A DNA stretch of 64,000 nucleotides from Streptomyces sp. NRRL B-24484 (GCF_000717715.1 NZ_JOAI01000036.1:1-64000), one strand, 5' to 3'; counted from the stretch's first letter, positions 1 through 11,774 are shown. Program-made: numbers and translations. Notes: generated from the sequence alone by a model not told the origin.

Positions 1-371
1 TGGATCTCGAAGGGCTCCCCGATGATGTCGCCCACCGTCATCCGCGGGTTCAGCGAGGTGTACGGGTCCTGGAACACCATCTGGATGTTGCGGCGGACGG
101 CCTTGAGGGCCGCGCCGGACAGCCGGGAGATGTCCTCGCCCTTGTAGAGCACCTGGCCGGAGGTGGCCCGCTCCAGGTTCATCAGGACCTTGGCGAGCGT
201 CGACTTGCCGCAGCCGGACTCGCCGACGATGCCGAGGGTCTCGCCCCTGTGCAGGTCGAAGGAGACGCCGTCGACGGCCTTGACCGCGCCGACCTGCTTC
301 TTGAAGAGGATGCCCTGGTGGAGCGGGTAGTGCTTGACCATGTCCTTGACCTCCAGGATGGGCTCAGCCAT
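1..371 (-). CDS. Oligopeptide ABC transporter ATP-binding protein, OppF/DppF type (partial, cut by window edge)
   Basis: N-terminal 123 residues of a nucleotide-binding subunit that would energise peptide uptake at the inner face of the membrane; the rest lies beyond the window edge. The Walker A motif GESGCGKST is at residues 50-58 and the Q-loop (FQDP) is near residue 101, both canonical. The short N-terminal LEVKDMVKHYPL segment and the KAVDGVSFDL strand are typical of the OppF/DppF half of the ATPase pair. The start ATG overlaps the last bases of the preceding oppD-type gene by 8 bp, so the two were translationally coupled. It is the last visible gene of a five-gene minus-strand operon: binding protein, two permeases, two ATPases. 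The signature and Walker B motifs cannot be checked here. Confidence 0.93.
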   Translation of the reverse strand, partial: MAEPILEVKDMVKHYPLHQGILFKKQVGAVKAVDGVSFDLHRGETLGIVGESGCGKSTLAKVLMNLERATSGQVLYKGEDISRLSGAALKAVRRNIQMVFQDPYTSLNPRMTVGDIIGEPFEI

Positions 372-1172
372 GGAGGGTCTCCTTCCAGAGGTGGCAGGCG
401 CTGCGGCGGCCGTCGAGCTCCGCGCCGTCCTTGTCGAGCACCTGGTGCAGCACCGGGACGTCGGTGCGGCACAGGTCGGTGGCCGCGTCGCAGCGCGGGT
501 TGAACGCGCAGCCGGACGGCACCTTGAAGAGGTTCGGCGGCAGGCCCTTGATGGCGTACAGGTCCTCGCCCTTCTGGTCCAGTCGCGGGATCGACCGGAG
601 CAGGCCCTTGGTGTAGGGGTGGGCGGGGTTCTTGTACAGCTCGTGGACGGGCGCCGTCTCGACGATCCGGCCGGCGTACATCACGGCGATCTTGTCGGCC
701 ACGTCGGCGACCACGCCGAGGTCGTGGGTGATCAGGATCAGGCCCATGTTGTGGAGGCGCCCTCGTGCACGCGGAACATCTCGCCGAGCTGGTAGCCGAC
801 GGAGAGCACCGGGTTCAGCGAGGAGAGCGCGTCCTGGAAGATCATGGCGATCTTGCGGCCGCGGATCCTCCGGCGCTGCTCCTCCTTCATGGCGAGCATG
901 TCCTCGCCGCGGAAGAGGATACGGCCCTGGGTGATCCGGCCGGGGGGCATGTCGAGGATGCCCATGATCGTCTGGGCGGTCACCGACTTGCCGGAGCCGG
1001 ACTCGCCGAGCACGGCGAGGGTCTCGCCGGCGGCGACGGAGTAGTTCACGCCGTTGACGGCCTTGGCGACGCCGTCGCGGGTGCGGAACTCGACGTGGAG
1101 GTCGCGGACCTCCAGCAGCGGCGTGCCCACGGCGAGCCGGTCGGTCTGCTTGGTCTCGGTGGCGGTGGTCAT
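364..1172 (-). pseudogene. Oligopeptide ABC transporter ATP-binding protein, OppD/DppD type, broken by internal deletion and frameshift
   Basis: The 5' part (738-1172) encodes 144 residues with an intact Walker A (GESGSGKS, residues 56-63) and Q-loop (IFQDAL, about 112), then runs through FRVHEGAS into a TGA after five aberrant residues. The 3' part (364-747) resumes in another frame at the family sequence NMGLILITHDLG, carrying the switch His and the C-terminal oligopeptide-binding region with its Cys cluster (CAFNPRC..LC). About 80 residues that should lie between them are missing, including the LSGGQ-type signature and the Walker B DEPTTALD segment. The junction is near 745-755. As read, no working ATPase is made, although the rest of the operon is intact. 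Either a real loss-of-function deletion or an assembly collapse would explain it. The RBS GAGAGGG lies 8-10 bases before the start. Confidence 0.88.
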
Positions 1173-1189
1173 CCGATCGTCACCCTCTC

Positions 1190-2131
1190 TCAGCGCAGCT
1201 TCGGGTCGAGGGCGTCGCGGACCGCGTCGCCGACCATGATGAAGGCCAGCACCGTGACGCTCAGCGCCGCGGCCGGGAAGAGCAGCACGTGCGGCGCCTC
1301 CAGGAAGCGGTTCGAGGCGTCACTGATCATCAGGCCCCAGGAGATCTGCGGGGGCTGCACGCCGATGCCGAGGTAGGACAGCGCGGCCTCGGCGCCGATG
1401 TACACGCCCAGGCTGATCGCGGAGACCACGATGACCGGGGCGACGGCGTTCGGCATGATGTGCCGGAAGGTGATCCGCAGGTTGCCGGCGCCGAGCGCCT
1501 TGGCGGCCACCACGTAGTCGTTGTGCTTGTTGGCGATCACCGAGGCGCGCATGATCCGGAAGATCTGCGGCCAGCCGAGGGCGGCCAGCACCATCGACAC
1601 CGACAGCACGTTGCCGGAGCCCCAGAACGACATGATCAGCATGCCGCCGAGCAGCGACGGGACCGCGAAGAAGATCTCGGTGAAGCGGGACAGCACGCTG
1701 TCGAGCACACCGCCGACCCAGCCGGCCAGCAGGCCGAGCAGGCAGCCGACGACGGTCACCAGGGTGGTGGTCAGCACGCCGACCACGATGGAGTTGCGGG
1801 CCGACCACACCGTGCGGGTGTAGACGTCGCAGCCCTGCACGTCGAAGCCGAACCAGTGGTCGGCGCTGGGCCGCTTCAGCGAGTCCGCGAGGTCGCAGGC
1901 GTCGTTGGCGAACGGGCTGCCGCTGGTGAACAGTTGCGGGACGGCCGAGACGATCAGCAGCAGCAGCACCAGGGTCGCGCCGATCACGAAGACCGGGTTG
2001 CGGCGCAGGTCGCGCAGGGCGTCGCTCCACAGGCTGGCGACGCGCTCCGGCTTCTGCTTCGGCTCCTGCCCGCCGGCCGCGGCGGCGCTGCCGCTCGGGG
2101 CCTCGGGGTCGACGACGATCGTGTCACTCAT
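1190..2131 (-). CDS. Oligopeptide ABC transporter permease, OppC/DppC type
   Basis: A 313-residue inner-membrane permease of a peptide importer. A hydrophilic, Ala/Gly/Pro-rich N-terminus of about 45 residues precedes the first membrane segment (VFVIGATLVLLLLIVSAV). A periplasm-facing loop with two Cys (NDACDLAD, QGCDVY) and five further hydrophobic helices follow. The EAA-type coupling loop near residue 210 (YVVAAKALGAGNLRITFRHIMPNA) contacts the ATPases. Its start overlaps the stop of the upstream permease gene by 8 bp, so the two are translationally coupled. Length and topology fit the DppC/OppC family, and the C-terminal GDAVRDALDPKLR is a family hallmark. The exact peptide substrate cannot be told from sequence. 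Confidence 0.96.
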   Translation of the reverse strand: MSDTIVVDPEAPSGSAAAAGGQEPKQKPERVASLWSDALRDLRRNPVFVIGATLVLLLLIVSAVPQLFTSGSPFANDACDLADSLKRPSADHWFGFDVQGCDVYTRTVWSARNSIVVGVLTTTLVTVVGCLLGLLAGWVGGVLDSVLSRFTEIFFAVPSLLGGMLIMSFWGSGNVLSVSMVLAALGWPQIFRIMRASVIANKHNDYVVAAKALGAGNLRITFRHIMPNAVAPVIVVSAISLGVYIGAEAALSYLGIGVQPPQISWGLMISDASNRFLEAPHVLLFPAAALSVTVLAFIMVGDAVRDALDPKLR

Positions 2132-3068
2132 AGCGGATCCTCGGGTCGAGCACGGCGTACAGCAGGTCCACGAGCAGGTTGGCGACCAGGTAGACCAGCA
2201 CCAGCAGGGTCACCACACCGACGATGACCACGCCCTGCTTGTTGTAGATGGACTGCGCGAGCAGGCCGCCCACCCCGTGGATGTTGAAGAGCTTCTCGGT
2301 GATGACCGCACCGCCCATGAGCGCGCCGAGGTCGGCGCCGAGGAAGGTGACGATCGGGATCAGGGCGTTGCGCAGCGCGTGGCGGCCGATGACCCGGCGG
2401 CGGCTGAGGCCCTTGGCGACGGCGGTGCGCACGTAGTCGGCGCGCATGGTCTCCATCAGGCTGGTGCGGGTCAGCCGGGCGACGTACGCCAGCGAGGTGG
2501 AGGCGAGCACGAGGGCCGGCAGCAGGTAGGCGCGCAGGCCGTCCTCCTCCCGGAAGGAGACCGGGAAGAAGTCGATGCCGTAGTCGTTGCGCAGCTTGAC
2601 GCCGAGCAGCAGCTGGAGTGCGGAGCCGAGCACGAACACCGGGACGGAGATGACCAGCAGGGTGGAGATCAGCACCAGTTGGTCGAGGAACTTGCCCCGG
2701 CGCAGGGCCGCCAGCACGCCCGCGGACACACCGATCACGGCCTCGATCGCGAAGGCGACCAGGGCCAGGTTGACGGTGTACGGGAGCGCCTCGCTGATCA
2801 TGTCGATGACCGCGCGACCTCGCATGTCCTCACCGAGGTTGCCGGTGAAGACCCCGCTGATGTAGTGCCAGTACTGCACCAGGAACGGGTCGTTGAGGTG
2901 GTACTTCTCGCGGATCAGCGCGGCGACCAGCGGGTCGGGGCGCTTCTCGCCGGAGAGCGCCTGCACCGGGTCGCCGGGCAGCGCGTTCACCAGGTAGTAG
3001 ATCAGAAGCGTCGCGCCGAGCAGTACAGGGATCGCCTGTATCAGTCGGCGGATGACATAGCGGCCCAT
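2124..3068 (-). CDS. Oligopeptide ABC transporter permease, OppB/DppB type
   Basis: A 314-residue inner-membrane permease and partner of the OppC/DppC-type subunit. It opens with the family N-terminus (GRYVIRRLIQAIPVLLGATLLIYYLV) and the LPGDPV motif near residue 30. Six predicted membrane helices are present, with the EAA loop around residues 205-225 (YVRTAVAKGLSRRRVIGRHALRNAL). The C-terminal YAVLDPRIRYE is typical. GGAGG precedes the ATG by about 7 bases. An 87-bp gap with a strong hairpin separates it from the binding-protein gene upstream, a common arrangement that lowers membrane-subunit expression relative to the binding protein. Confidence 0.96.
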   Translation of the reverse strand: MGRYVIRRLIQAIPVLLGATLLIYYLVNALPGDPVQALSGEKRPDPLVAALIREKYHLNDPFLVQYWHYISGVFTGNLGEDMRGRAVIDMISEALPYTVNLALVAFAIEAVIGVSAGVLAALRRGKFLDQLVLISTLLVISVPVFVLGSALQLLLGVKLRNDYGIDFFPVSFREEDGLRAYLLPALVLASTSLAYVARLTRTSLMETMRADYVRTAVAKGLSRRRVIGRHALRNALIPIVTFLGADLGALMGGAVITEKLFNIHGVGGLLAQSIYNKQGVVIVGVVTLLVLVYLVANLLVDLLYAVLDPRIRYE

Positions 3069-3104
3069 CAGACCTCCACACTTTCGGGCAAGGAAGGAGG
3101 CGGC

Positions 3105-3128
3105 CGGCCGGGTCCGTGGACCCGGCCG
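3105..3128 (-). terminator. Hairpin between binding-protein gene and permease genes
   Basis: An 11-bp perfect inverted repeat (CGGCCGGGTCC / GGACCCGGCCG) with a 2-base loop, just downstream of the binding-protein stop codon and 40 bp before the permease start. It probably acts as a partial terminator or 3' mRNA stabiliser, so that more binding protein than permease is made. That role is inferred from position; the hairpin itself is plain in the sequence. Confidence 0.6.
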
Positions 3129-3154
3129 CCCGCCCCCGGTCGTCTGCTACCGGG

Positions 3155-4792
3155 TCAGCCGGCGAGCTCGACGTTGGCCAGGTCCATGCGGCCGAAGGCG
3201 TCGGTGTCGACGTTCTTCACGGACTTGGTGTACGCGGCGGAGGACATGTTGGTGTACACGGGGATGTACGGCAGGTCCTGGACGAGGACGTCGTCGGCCT
3301 GCTGGTACAGCTTCAGGCCCTCCTCCTGGGTCTTCGCCTGGTCGGCCTGGGAGAGCAGGCTCTCGAACTTGTCGTTGACGTAACCGCCGTAGTTCGAGCC
3401 CTGGTCGATGGCGACCTTGGAGAAGATCGGGCGCAGGTAGTTCTCGGCGGACGGGTAGTCCATCGACCAGCCCATGCGGAAGGCGCCGGAGTACTGCTTC
3501 TCGCCGAGCGAGTCGAGCAGCTTGCCGAACTTCTCGAACGGCTTGGCGGTGACCTCGACGCCGAGGTTCTTCTTCAGCTGGTTGGCGACGGCCTCGATCC
3601 ACTCCTTGTGGCCGCCGTCGGCGTTGTAGCCCAGCTCGATGGTGTTGTTCGGGACACCGCCGGCCTGGGTGAAGAGCTCCTTGGCCTTGGCCGGGTTGTA
3701 GGTGCCCGACTCGCCCAGGGCGCCCTTGCGGTAGCCGGCCACCAGCGGGCTGATGAAGTCGTCGGCCGGGACGCGGCTGCCGTTGAAGATGGTCTTGCTG
3801 ATGGCCTCGCGGTCGATGGCCATCGAGATCGCCTTGCGGATCTCCGGCTTGCCGTAGGTGGCCGGGTTGGTGGCGATCGGGAAGCCGATGTAGCCGACGC
3901 CGGACTCCGGCTTGTAGATGTAGCGGTCGCCGAACTCCGACTTCACCGAGGACATCGCCGAGGTGGGCAGCTTGTCGGTGATCTGGATCGCGTCGGTGCG
4001 CAGGTCGTTGTAGGCGGTGTCCAGGCTGTCGTAGATCTTGAAGGTGACGCCCTGGAGCTTGGCCTTGCCGTCCGCAGCCGGGAAGGCGTCGTAGCGCTTC
4101 ACCTTGATCTGCTTGTTGTGCTCCCAGGAACCGTCCATCTGGAACGGGCCGTTGCCGACCGGCTTCTCGCCGAAGGCCTTGGGGTCGGTGAAGAACGCCT
4201 TGGGCAGCGGGTAGAACGCGGTGTAGCCCAGCATGGTCTTGAACTGGGAGAACGGTGCGTTCAGGGTGACGGTGAAGGTCTTGTCGTCGATGACCTTCAG
4301 GCCCTTGAGCTCCTTGGCGGTGGGCTTCTTGTCCTTGCCCGGGGCGAGCTCCTCGGAGCCCTCGATCTTGGCGAAGAAGGGCAGGCCCTCCTGCGCGTTG
4401 TCCTGGTTGGCGCCGTAGTTCCAGGCGTCCACGAAGGACTGGGCGGTGACCTTCTCGCCGTTGTGGAAGGTGTAGCCGTCCTTCAGCTTGATCGTCCAGA
4501 CCTTGCTGTCGGTGGAGTCGATGGACTCGGCCACGCGGAGCTTGGGCTCGCTGGTCTTGACGTCGTAGTCGACCAGACCCGCGAAGAGGGCGTTCAGCAC
4601 CTCGGCACCCTCGGACTCGGCCGTGTTGGTCGGGACCAGGCCGTGCTGCGGCTCGCCGAGCTGGACGGCGATCGAGCCGCCGTCCTTGGCAGCGGCCTTG
4701 TCGCTGCTCTTGCCGGACGTGCTGCACGCGGTCGCCGCGAGGGCGACTGCGGTGGCCGCGACGATCCACTTGGCCGGGGTTGCTCCGCGCAT
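3155..4792 (-). CDS. Peptide/oligopeptide ABC transporter substrate-binding lipoprotein (SBP family 5)
   Basis: A 545-residue extracytoplasmic receptor that delivers peptides to the permeases encoded downstream. The signal peptide ends in a lipobox (ALAATAC, Cys about residue 23), so the mature protein is anchored to the outer face of the membrane. The body is a complete family-5 fold: the early YDVKTSEPKLRVAESIDST region, the family pattern around DGYTFHNGEKVTAQSFVDAW (about residues 105-125), and a long C-terminal lobe ending in YIPVYTNMSSAAYTKSVKNV. AGGAGG lies 10 bases before the ATG. It is the promoter-proximal gene of the operon. The ligand is not predictable; length fits oligopeptide binders. 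Confidence 0.95.
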   Translation of the reverse strand: MRGATPAKWIVAATAVALAATACSTSGKSSDKAAAKDGGSIAVQLGEPQHGLVPTNTAESEGAEVLNALFAGLVDYDVKTSEPKLRVAESIDSTDSKVWTIKLKDGYTFHNGEKVTAQSFVDAWNYGANQDNAQEGLPFFAKIEGSEELAPGKDKKPTAKELKGLKVIDDKTFTVTLNAPFSQFKTMLGYTAFYPLPKAFFTDPKAFGEKPVGNGPFQMDGSWEHNKQIKVKRYDAFPAADGKAKLQGVTFKIYDSLDTAYNDLRTDAIQITDKLPTSAMSSVKSEFGDRYIYKPESGVGYIGFPIATNPATYGKPEIRKAISMAIDREAISKTIFNGSRVPADDFISPLVAGYRKGALGESGTYNPAKAKELFTQAGGVPNNTIELGYNADGGHKEWIEAVANQLKKNLGVEVTAKPFEKFGKLLDSLGEKQYSGAFRMGWSMDYPSAENYLRPIFSKVAIDQGSNYGGYVNDKFESLLSQADQAKTQEEGLKLYQQADDVLVQDLPYIPVYTNMSSAAYTKSVKNVDTDAFGRMDLANVELAG

Positions 4793-5211
4793 GGGGGGAT
4801 GCCTCCTGATGTGGTTTCAACGCGGAGGCACCACAGGGGGAACGGCCGGCGGCTACGTCGCGGCCATGAGGTGCCTCCTCGCCCGAGGCTTCGGCGCGCA
4901 CCCCTGCGCGTGACCCGTGACCCGAGCTCGACTGTCCCACTATCGGACACTCCGAGATGTGGATCTGACCATTAGCGATCTCAATTTGGTCACATGCGCG
5001 ATGAATTGGTTTCGCAAATTGGACATCTGGGGCATACCCAACCGGCATCAAACGGACAGTCGTCCTGCATGACGGTCGGTCGCGCACGATTACCGGACGC
5101 CGTCCGCTCTCCGGATACCGGACGTCCGGCCCGGCCGGAGGGCGAACGAACGGCCGGCCCCCGCCCCCCGGAGGGGGTGGAGGCCGGCCGTCGGATGCCG
5201 TACTGCGGGCG
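4793..5211. other. Intergenic region upstream of the peptide-uptake operon
   Basis: A 419-bp gap between the binding-protein start (minus strand) and the 3' end of typA. No convincing gene. The centre (about 4960-5050) is clearly more AT-rich than its surroundings and must hold the operon promoter, reading leftwards; a GATAGT element on the minus strand near 4940 is a possible -10 box but the match is weak. The right end holds the typA terminator listed separately. Confidence 0.5.
5150..5191 (-). terminator. Terminator of typA
   Basis: A 10-bp inverted repeat (ACGGCCGGCC / GGCCGGCCGT) with nested C-run/G-run pairing inside, 20 bp past the typA stop codon. It has no T-tract, as is usual for high-GC actinomycete terminators. 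Confidence 0.65.
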
Positions 5212-7116
<1,905 letters not shown>

Positions 7117-7359
7117 GCGGAGCGGATTCTCCCGGTTCGTGGGTTTCGGCGCCCGGCTGCGTGACGCCGACTTGCGATCCCTGTCGATCGCGGCCGCCCG
7201 TTCCGCCTGCTACTACCGGTCCACCCGCCGGGCACACCATGCCACGGCTCCTCCTATGGTACGGGGATTCGTGTCAAGGGCCGAAACGGCGGGTGGCACC
7301 GGGTGCAAGATCACATCGCGCCGCCGGACCGGGCGTACCCGTCCGGTGGCCCTCCCGGG

Positions 7360-9108
7360 TCAGTCCTGCCGGAAGCCGACGTCCTGGTAGCGCGGGGTGG
7401 TGAAGCCGTACGCGCCGGCCCCGGCGACCCCGTTGCGGACGGCCACCAGGTCGGGTCGGCGGTAGAGCGGGACGACGTCGGCGAGCTGCCAGAGCCGGGC
7501 GTCGGCCTGCTGGAGCAGGTCCTGCCGGGCGGCGGGGTCGAGTTCGGCGGCGGAGCGGTCCAGCAGCCGGTCGATCTCGGCGGTGCCGCCGCGGCCGTAG
7601 TTGCGGCCGACCACCGGCAGGCCGTCCGGGCCGGGCTGCGGCTTGGCGTACAGCGGCCGGGTGTCGGAGGGGTAGGCGCTGGCGGGCCAGGAGAACAGGG
7701 CGAGGTCGAAGTCGCCCTTGGCGAGGTGGTCGGTGACGAAGGTGTCCGCGGGGACGGGCTCGGCGGTGACCGCGACGCCGGCCGCGGCGAGGTCCGCGGT
7801 GAGCGCGTCCGCGGTGCGGCGGGCGGTGGTGGAGCCGTCCGGGATGAGCAGGGTGAGGGCGAGCGCCTTGCCGTCCTTGCTGCGGGTGCCGTCCGAGGAG
7901 ACCCAGCCGGCCTTGTCGAGCAGGGTGCCGGGGGCGGCCGTGCCGAGTGCCCGGCTGTTGTCGCGGTAGCCGTCCTGGCCGGCCACCAGCAGGTGGTTGC
8001 CGAGCGGGACGACGCCGAGGCCGAGCGGGCCGAGGGCGGCGGTGGCGACCTTCTGCCGGTCGACGGCGCGGGCGACGGCCTGCCGGACGGCGGTGTCGGC
8101 CAGCGGCCCGCGCGCGGTGTTCAGGGTGAGCTGGGTGAAGGCCGCGGCGGGTGCCCGGTGCAGGGTGAGGCCGGGCAGCGTCTCGGCCCGGTGCAGGGCG
8201 TGCGCGGAGGCCTCGACCATGGCGGCGGCGTCCGGCGGCGCGGCGGCGGTGGTGCCGTCCGGCACGGCCCGGTCGACGGAGCCGGTGACGGCGGCGATGT
8301 CGAGCCGGTCCCCGGCCAGGGCGTCCAGCCGGCCGGCGGTGGGCACGGCCAGGAAGTCGATCTCCTGGGCCTTCGCCGGGTCGCCCCACCAGCGGGGGTT
8401 GCGGGTGAGCACCGCGCGGCCGCCGTCCTTGTCCCAGCCGGTCAGCGCGAACGGTCCGGCCGAGGTGCGGAAGCCGCCGTCGAGCGGCTGGTTGAAGGCG
8501 TCGGCGGTGGCCGTCCGGGCCGCCGGGTACAGCGGGGAGAAGAGCGAGCGCCAGTCCGCGTACGGCTGCTTGAAGACCACCTTCACCTCGTGCGGGTCGC
8601 TGCCCTGCTCGACGGAGGCGATGGCGCCGTAGCCGGCCGGGCGATCGCTGCGGAAGGCCGGGTCGGCGCCGGACAGCGCCTTCCACTGGGCGGCGAAGTC
8701 GGCGGCCGACAGCGGCGAGCCGTCGCTCCACACCGCGGCGGGGTTGAGCCGGTAGGTGACGGTCTGCGGGCTGCGGCCGGCCGGCGTGGACTCGGCGCCG
8801 GCCAGGTAGTCCGGGTCGGGGGTGGCCCGGCCGCGGTCGTCCAGCCGGAACAGGCCGGGCAGCAGGGCGCGGGCGATCAGCTCGGAGTCGGCGTCCGCCG
8901 CGGGCTGGTAGACGTTCAGGGTGGCCGGGACGGCGTCGACCGCCCATCGCACGGTGCCGCCGTCGCGGGTGTGCGCGCGGTCGGCGGCCGTGACGTCGGA
9001 GACGGCGGGGCCGTCCGGGGAGCCGCCGGTGCAGCCGGCGAGCCCGGCGGCCAGGCAGAGGGCGGCGGCCGCGGCGGCGGCCCGGTCGGCGGCTCGGCTG
9101 GCGCGCAT
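7360..9108 (-). CDS. Peptide-type ABC transporter substrate-binding lipoprotein (orphan)
   Basis: A 582-residue extracytoplasmic solute-binding protein of family 5. I start at ATG 9108 because GGAGGAGCGC lies directly before it and the resulting N-terminus is a clean lipoprotein signal (positive N-region, alanine-rich core, lipobox LAGC with Cys at residue 26). The body shows the family pattern: [25 protein letters not shown], then the [21 protein letters not shown] segment near residue 125, and a conserved C-terminal lobe. No permease or ATPase gene is adjacent, so it may feed another transporter or act as a sensor. It is flanked by typA and a SpoIIE-type phosphatase gene. Ligand unknown. 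Confidence 0.92.
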   Translation of the reverse strand: MRASRAADRAAAAAAALCLAAGLAGCTGGSPDGPAVSDVTAADRAHTRDGGTVRWAVDAVPATLNVYQPAADADSELIARALLPGLFRLDDRGRATPDPDYLAGAESTPAGRSPQTVTYRLNPAAVWSDGSPLSAADFAAQWKALSGADPAFRSDRPAGYGAIASVEQGSDPHEVKVVFKQPYADWRSLFSPLYPAARTATADAFNQPLDGGFRTSAGPFALTGWDKDGGRAVLTRNPRWWGDPAKAQEIDFLAVPTAGRLDALAGDRLDIAAVTGSVDRAVPDGTTAAAPPDAAAMVEASAHALHRAETLPGLTLHRAPAAAFTQLTLNTARGPLADTAVRQAVARAVDRQKVATAALGPLGLGVVPLGNHLLVAGQDGYRDNSRALGTAAPGTLLDKAGWVSSDGTRSKDGKALALTLLIPDGSTTARRTADALTADLAAAGVAVTAEPVPADTFVTDHLAKGDFDLALFSWPASAYPSDTRPLYAKPQPGPDGLPVVGRNYGRGGTAEIDRLLDRSAAELDPAARQDLLQQADARLWQLADVVPLYRRPDLVAVRNGVAGAGAYGFTTPRYQDVGFRQD

Positions 9109-9242
9109 GCGCTCCTCCGTCGGGGTGTGGCCGGCCCGAGGAATCCGGGAGTGCCCCCAACGAAAGGCCATCGGCCGCGCCCGCCCCGCGGCGACACGGC
9201 GCCCGGGCGGACAGATCCACCCGGGCGGCGTAGGCGGCGGCC

Positions 9243-11774
9243 TCAGAGCGTCAGTTCGAACCAGACGATCTTGCCGTTGGGGGTGCGGCGGCTGCCCCAG
9301 CGCTCGGCCAGCAGGCTGACCAGCTGGAGGCCGCGCCCGCCCTCGTCGGTCTCCTGCGCGCGGCGCTGGCGGGGCTGCGCGTAGCCGTCGTCCCAGACCT
9401 CGCAGACCATCGTGCGGTCGCGCATCAGCCGCAGCCGGATCTCGCCGCGGCCGTGCCGCAGCGCGTTGGTGACCAGCTCGCTGACCAGCAGCTCGGTGGT
9501 GTCGACCAGCTCGTCGAGGCCGCGGTTGATCAGCCAGTCGCAGGAGTTCTCCCGGGCCCGGCCGACCGAGGTCGGCTCGGCGGGCAGCCGCCAGTCGCCG
9601 ACCGAGCCGTCCGGCAGCGCCTCGACCTTGGCCATCAGCAGCGCGATGTCGTCCTCGCCGTGGTGCGGGATCAGCTCGTCCAGCACCTCGTCGCAGAGCT
9701 GCTCCAGGTGCTTGGAGCCGTGGGTGAGCGCGGCCCGGAAGGCCCGCAGGCCCTCGTCCAGCTGGTGCTTGCGGGACTCCACCAGGCCGTCGGTGTAGAG
9801 GCCGAGCACCGCGCCGTCCGGCAGCGTGATGGTGACCTCCTCGAAGGGCTCGCCGCCGACGCCGAGCGGCAGGCCCGGCGGCACGTCGAGCATCCGGGCC
9901 GGCTCGCCCGGGCTGAGCAGCGCGGGCGGCAGGTGGCCGGCGCTGGCGAAGGTGCAGCGCTGGGTGACGGCGTCGTACACGGCGTAGACGCAGGTCGCGA
10001 GGTAGACCTCGGCGCCGGAGGCGCCGGTGGCGTCGCCGTCGCCGAGGCCGCGGGCGATCTCGTCGAGGGCGCCGAGCACCTCGGCCGGGTCGAGGTCGAG
10101 CATGGCCAGGGTGCGCACCGCGGTCCGCAGCTGGCCCATGGCGACGGCGGCGCGCAGGCCGCGGCCCATGACGTCGCCGATCACCAGCGCGGTGCGGCTG
10201 CCGGGCAGCGGGATCACGTCGAACCAGTCGCCGCCGACCTCGGTGTTGTTGTTGCTGGGCAGGTAGCGGCGGGCGATCTCCAGGCCGGTGGCGGCCGGGT
10301 TGCCCGGGGGCAGCAGGCTGCGCTGGAGGATCAGCGCGCGCTCGTGCTCGCGCCGGTAGAGCCGGGCGTTGTCGACGCAGACCGCGGCGCGGGCGACCAG
10401 CTCCTCCGCGATGGCGACGTCCCGCGCGTCGAAGGGTTCGGAGCCGATCGCCCGGGAGAGCTGGACGAGGCCGAGCACCTGGTCACGGGCGACCAGCGGG
10501 ACGACCAGGGTGGAGCGCAGCAGCGGGTCCGGGCCGGGCTGCGGGACGACGCTGCGGCCGGTGCGCAGGGCGCGGGCGTGCGGCGAGCGCGGCGGGTAGC
10601 AGAGGATCCCGCCGGCCTCGGCGACCGGGACGGCGGCCAGGCCCTCGCCGAGGACGGAGGCGGCGCCGCCGACGACGCTGGAGACCGCGACGCGGCGCAG
10701 TTCGCCGGAGCCGTCGAGCAGGCCGGGGCCGCCGGAGAGCGGGCCGGAGTCGCCGGAGAGCAGGGCGGTGTAGAGGTCGACGGTGGCGACGTCGCAGAAC
10801 TGCGGGACGATCACGTCCAGGAGTTCCTTGGCGGTGGTCTCCAGGTCGAGGGTGGACCCGATGTGGGTGCTGGCCTCGTTGAGCAGGGCGAGGCTGCGGC
10901 GGACGCCGGCGGCCTCGCGTTCGGCGACGTGCCGGCTGGTGACGTCCTGCACCTGGCCGGCCACGCCGAGCGGGGCGCCGCCGGGGCCGTTCAGCCGGAA
11001 CAGGGAGGCGGACCAGCGGCGGCGGCCGTCGCGGGTGCCGGCGGCCGGGACGCCGCCGTTGAAGCGCAGGTCGAGGATGGGCTCGCCGCCGGTCAGCACC
11101 TTGCGCAGGGCGACCTGGAGCCGCTCGGCCTCGCCGGGGGCGAAGAGCTCGGCGGGGGCGAGGCCGGGGAGGTCCTCGGGGTCGCGGCCGACGCAGGCCG
11201 CGAAGGCCGGGTTGACCCGCTGCAGCCGCAGGTCGGGGCCGAAGAGGAAGAAGCCGGTGGGCGTCTGGCCGAAGACCGCCTCGGAGGCGGCGAGGCCGTC
11301 CTCGACGGTGCGCAGCCGGCCGACGTCGACGGCGAGGCAGGTGGCGCCGGCGGCGGGGCCGCTGTCGACGGGCATCAGGTAGAGCTCGGCCAGGCCTTCG
11401 CCGCCCGCGGTGTCGCGGTACGGGGTGGTGCCCGTCCACTCCTCGCCGGCGAGGACGCGTTCCAGGCGGGCGCGGCCGCGCTGCCAGTGCTCGCGGGGGA
11501 CGAGGGTGGTGATCGGGTCCGAGCCCAGGGCGTCGGCGGCGGGTACCCCGAAGAATTCGGCGGCCCGGCCGCTCCAGTGGCTGATCCGGCCGTCGGGGCC
11601 GATCGCGAAGGTGGCGACCCGCAGGTAGCCGTAGATCGAGCCGGGTTCGCCGGGGCCGCGACCGCCGGCGTCGCGGCGCGGGACGACGCCCTCGTCGTCG
11701 GGTGCGCCGGGCTGTCCGGGCACGGCGGCATGACCGCTGCTGCTCGGCGCCTGCGGCGCCGGAATGCTGTTCAA
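9243..11774 (-). CDS. PAS-PAS-GAF-SpoIIE phosphatase with C-terminal anti-sigma-type HATPase domain
   Basis: A multidomain cytoplasmic signalling protein of about 843 residues. In order: a disordered N-terminus (about 1-45), two PAS domains (about 50-165 and 165-285), a GAF domain (about 295-460), a PP2C/SpoIIE phosphatase domain (about 480-700, with GGDWFDVIPLP, VIGDVMGRG and TDGLVESR metal-site motifs) and an RsbW-like HATPase_c domain at the end (N-box ELVTNALRH near 768, then GGRGLQLV). Such fusions dephosphorylate anti-sigma antagonists and may also phosphorylate them. I prefer the TTG at 11774, preceded by TTGGAGGGG at good spacing; a GTG at 11849 would add 25 residues. It lies in tandem with a related gene upstream. 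Confidence 0.94.
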   Translation of the reverse strand: MNSIPAPQAPSSSGHAAVPGQPGAPDDEGVVPRRDAGGRGPGEPGSIYGYLRVATFAIGPDGRISHWSGRAAEFFGVPAADALGSDPITTLVPREHWQRGRARLERVLAGEEWTGTTPYRDTAGGEGLAELYLMPVDSGPAAGATCLAVDVGRLRTVEDGLAASEAVFGQTPTGFFLFGPDLRLQRVNPAFAACVGRDPEDLPGLAPAELFAPGEAERLQVALRKVLTGGEPILDLRFNGGVPAAGTRDGRRRWSASLFRLNGPGGAPLGVAGQVQDVTSRHVAEREAAGVRRSLALLNEASTHIGSTLDLETTAKELLDVIVPQFCDVATVDLYTALLSGDSGPLSGGPGLLDGSGELRRVAVSSVVGGAASVLGEGLAAVPVAEAGGILCYPPRSPHARALRTGRSVVPQPGPDPLLRSTLVVPLVARDQVLGLVQLSRAIGSEPFDARDVAIAEELVARAAVCVDNARLYRREHERALILQRSLLPPGNPAATGLEIARRYLPSNNNTEVGGDWFDVIPLPGSRTALVIGDVMGRGLRAAVAMGQLRTAVRTLAMLDLDPAEVLGALDEIARGLGDGDATGASGAEVYLATCVYAVYDAVTQRCTFASAGHLPPALLSPGEPARMLDVPPGLPLGVGGEPFEEVTITLPDGAVLGLYTDGLVESRKHQLDEGLRAFRAALTHGSKHLEQLCDEVLDELIPHHGEDDIALLMAKVEALPDGSVGDWRLPAEPTSVGRARENSCDWLINRGLDELVDTTELLVSELVTNALRHGRGEIRLRLMRDRTMVCEVWDDGYAQPRQRRAQETDEGGRGLQLVSLLAERWGSRRTPNGKIVWFELTL

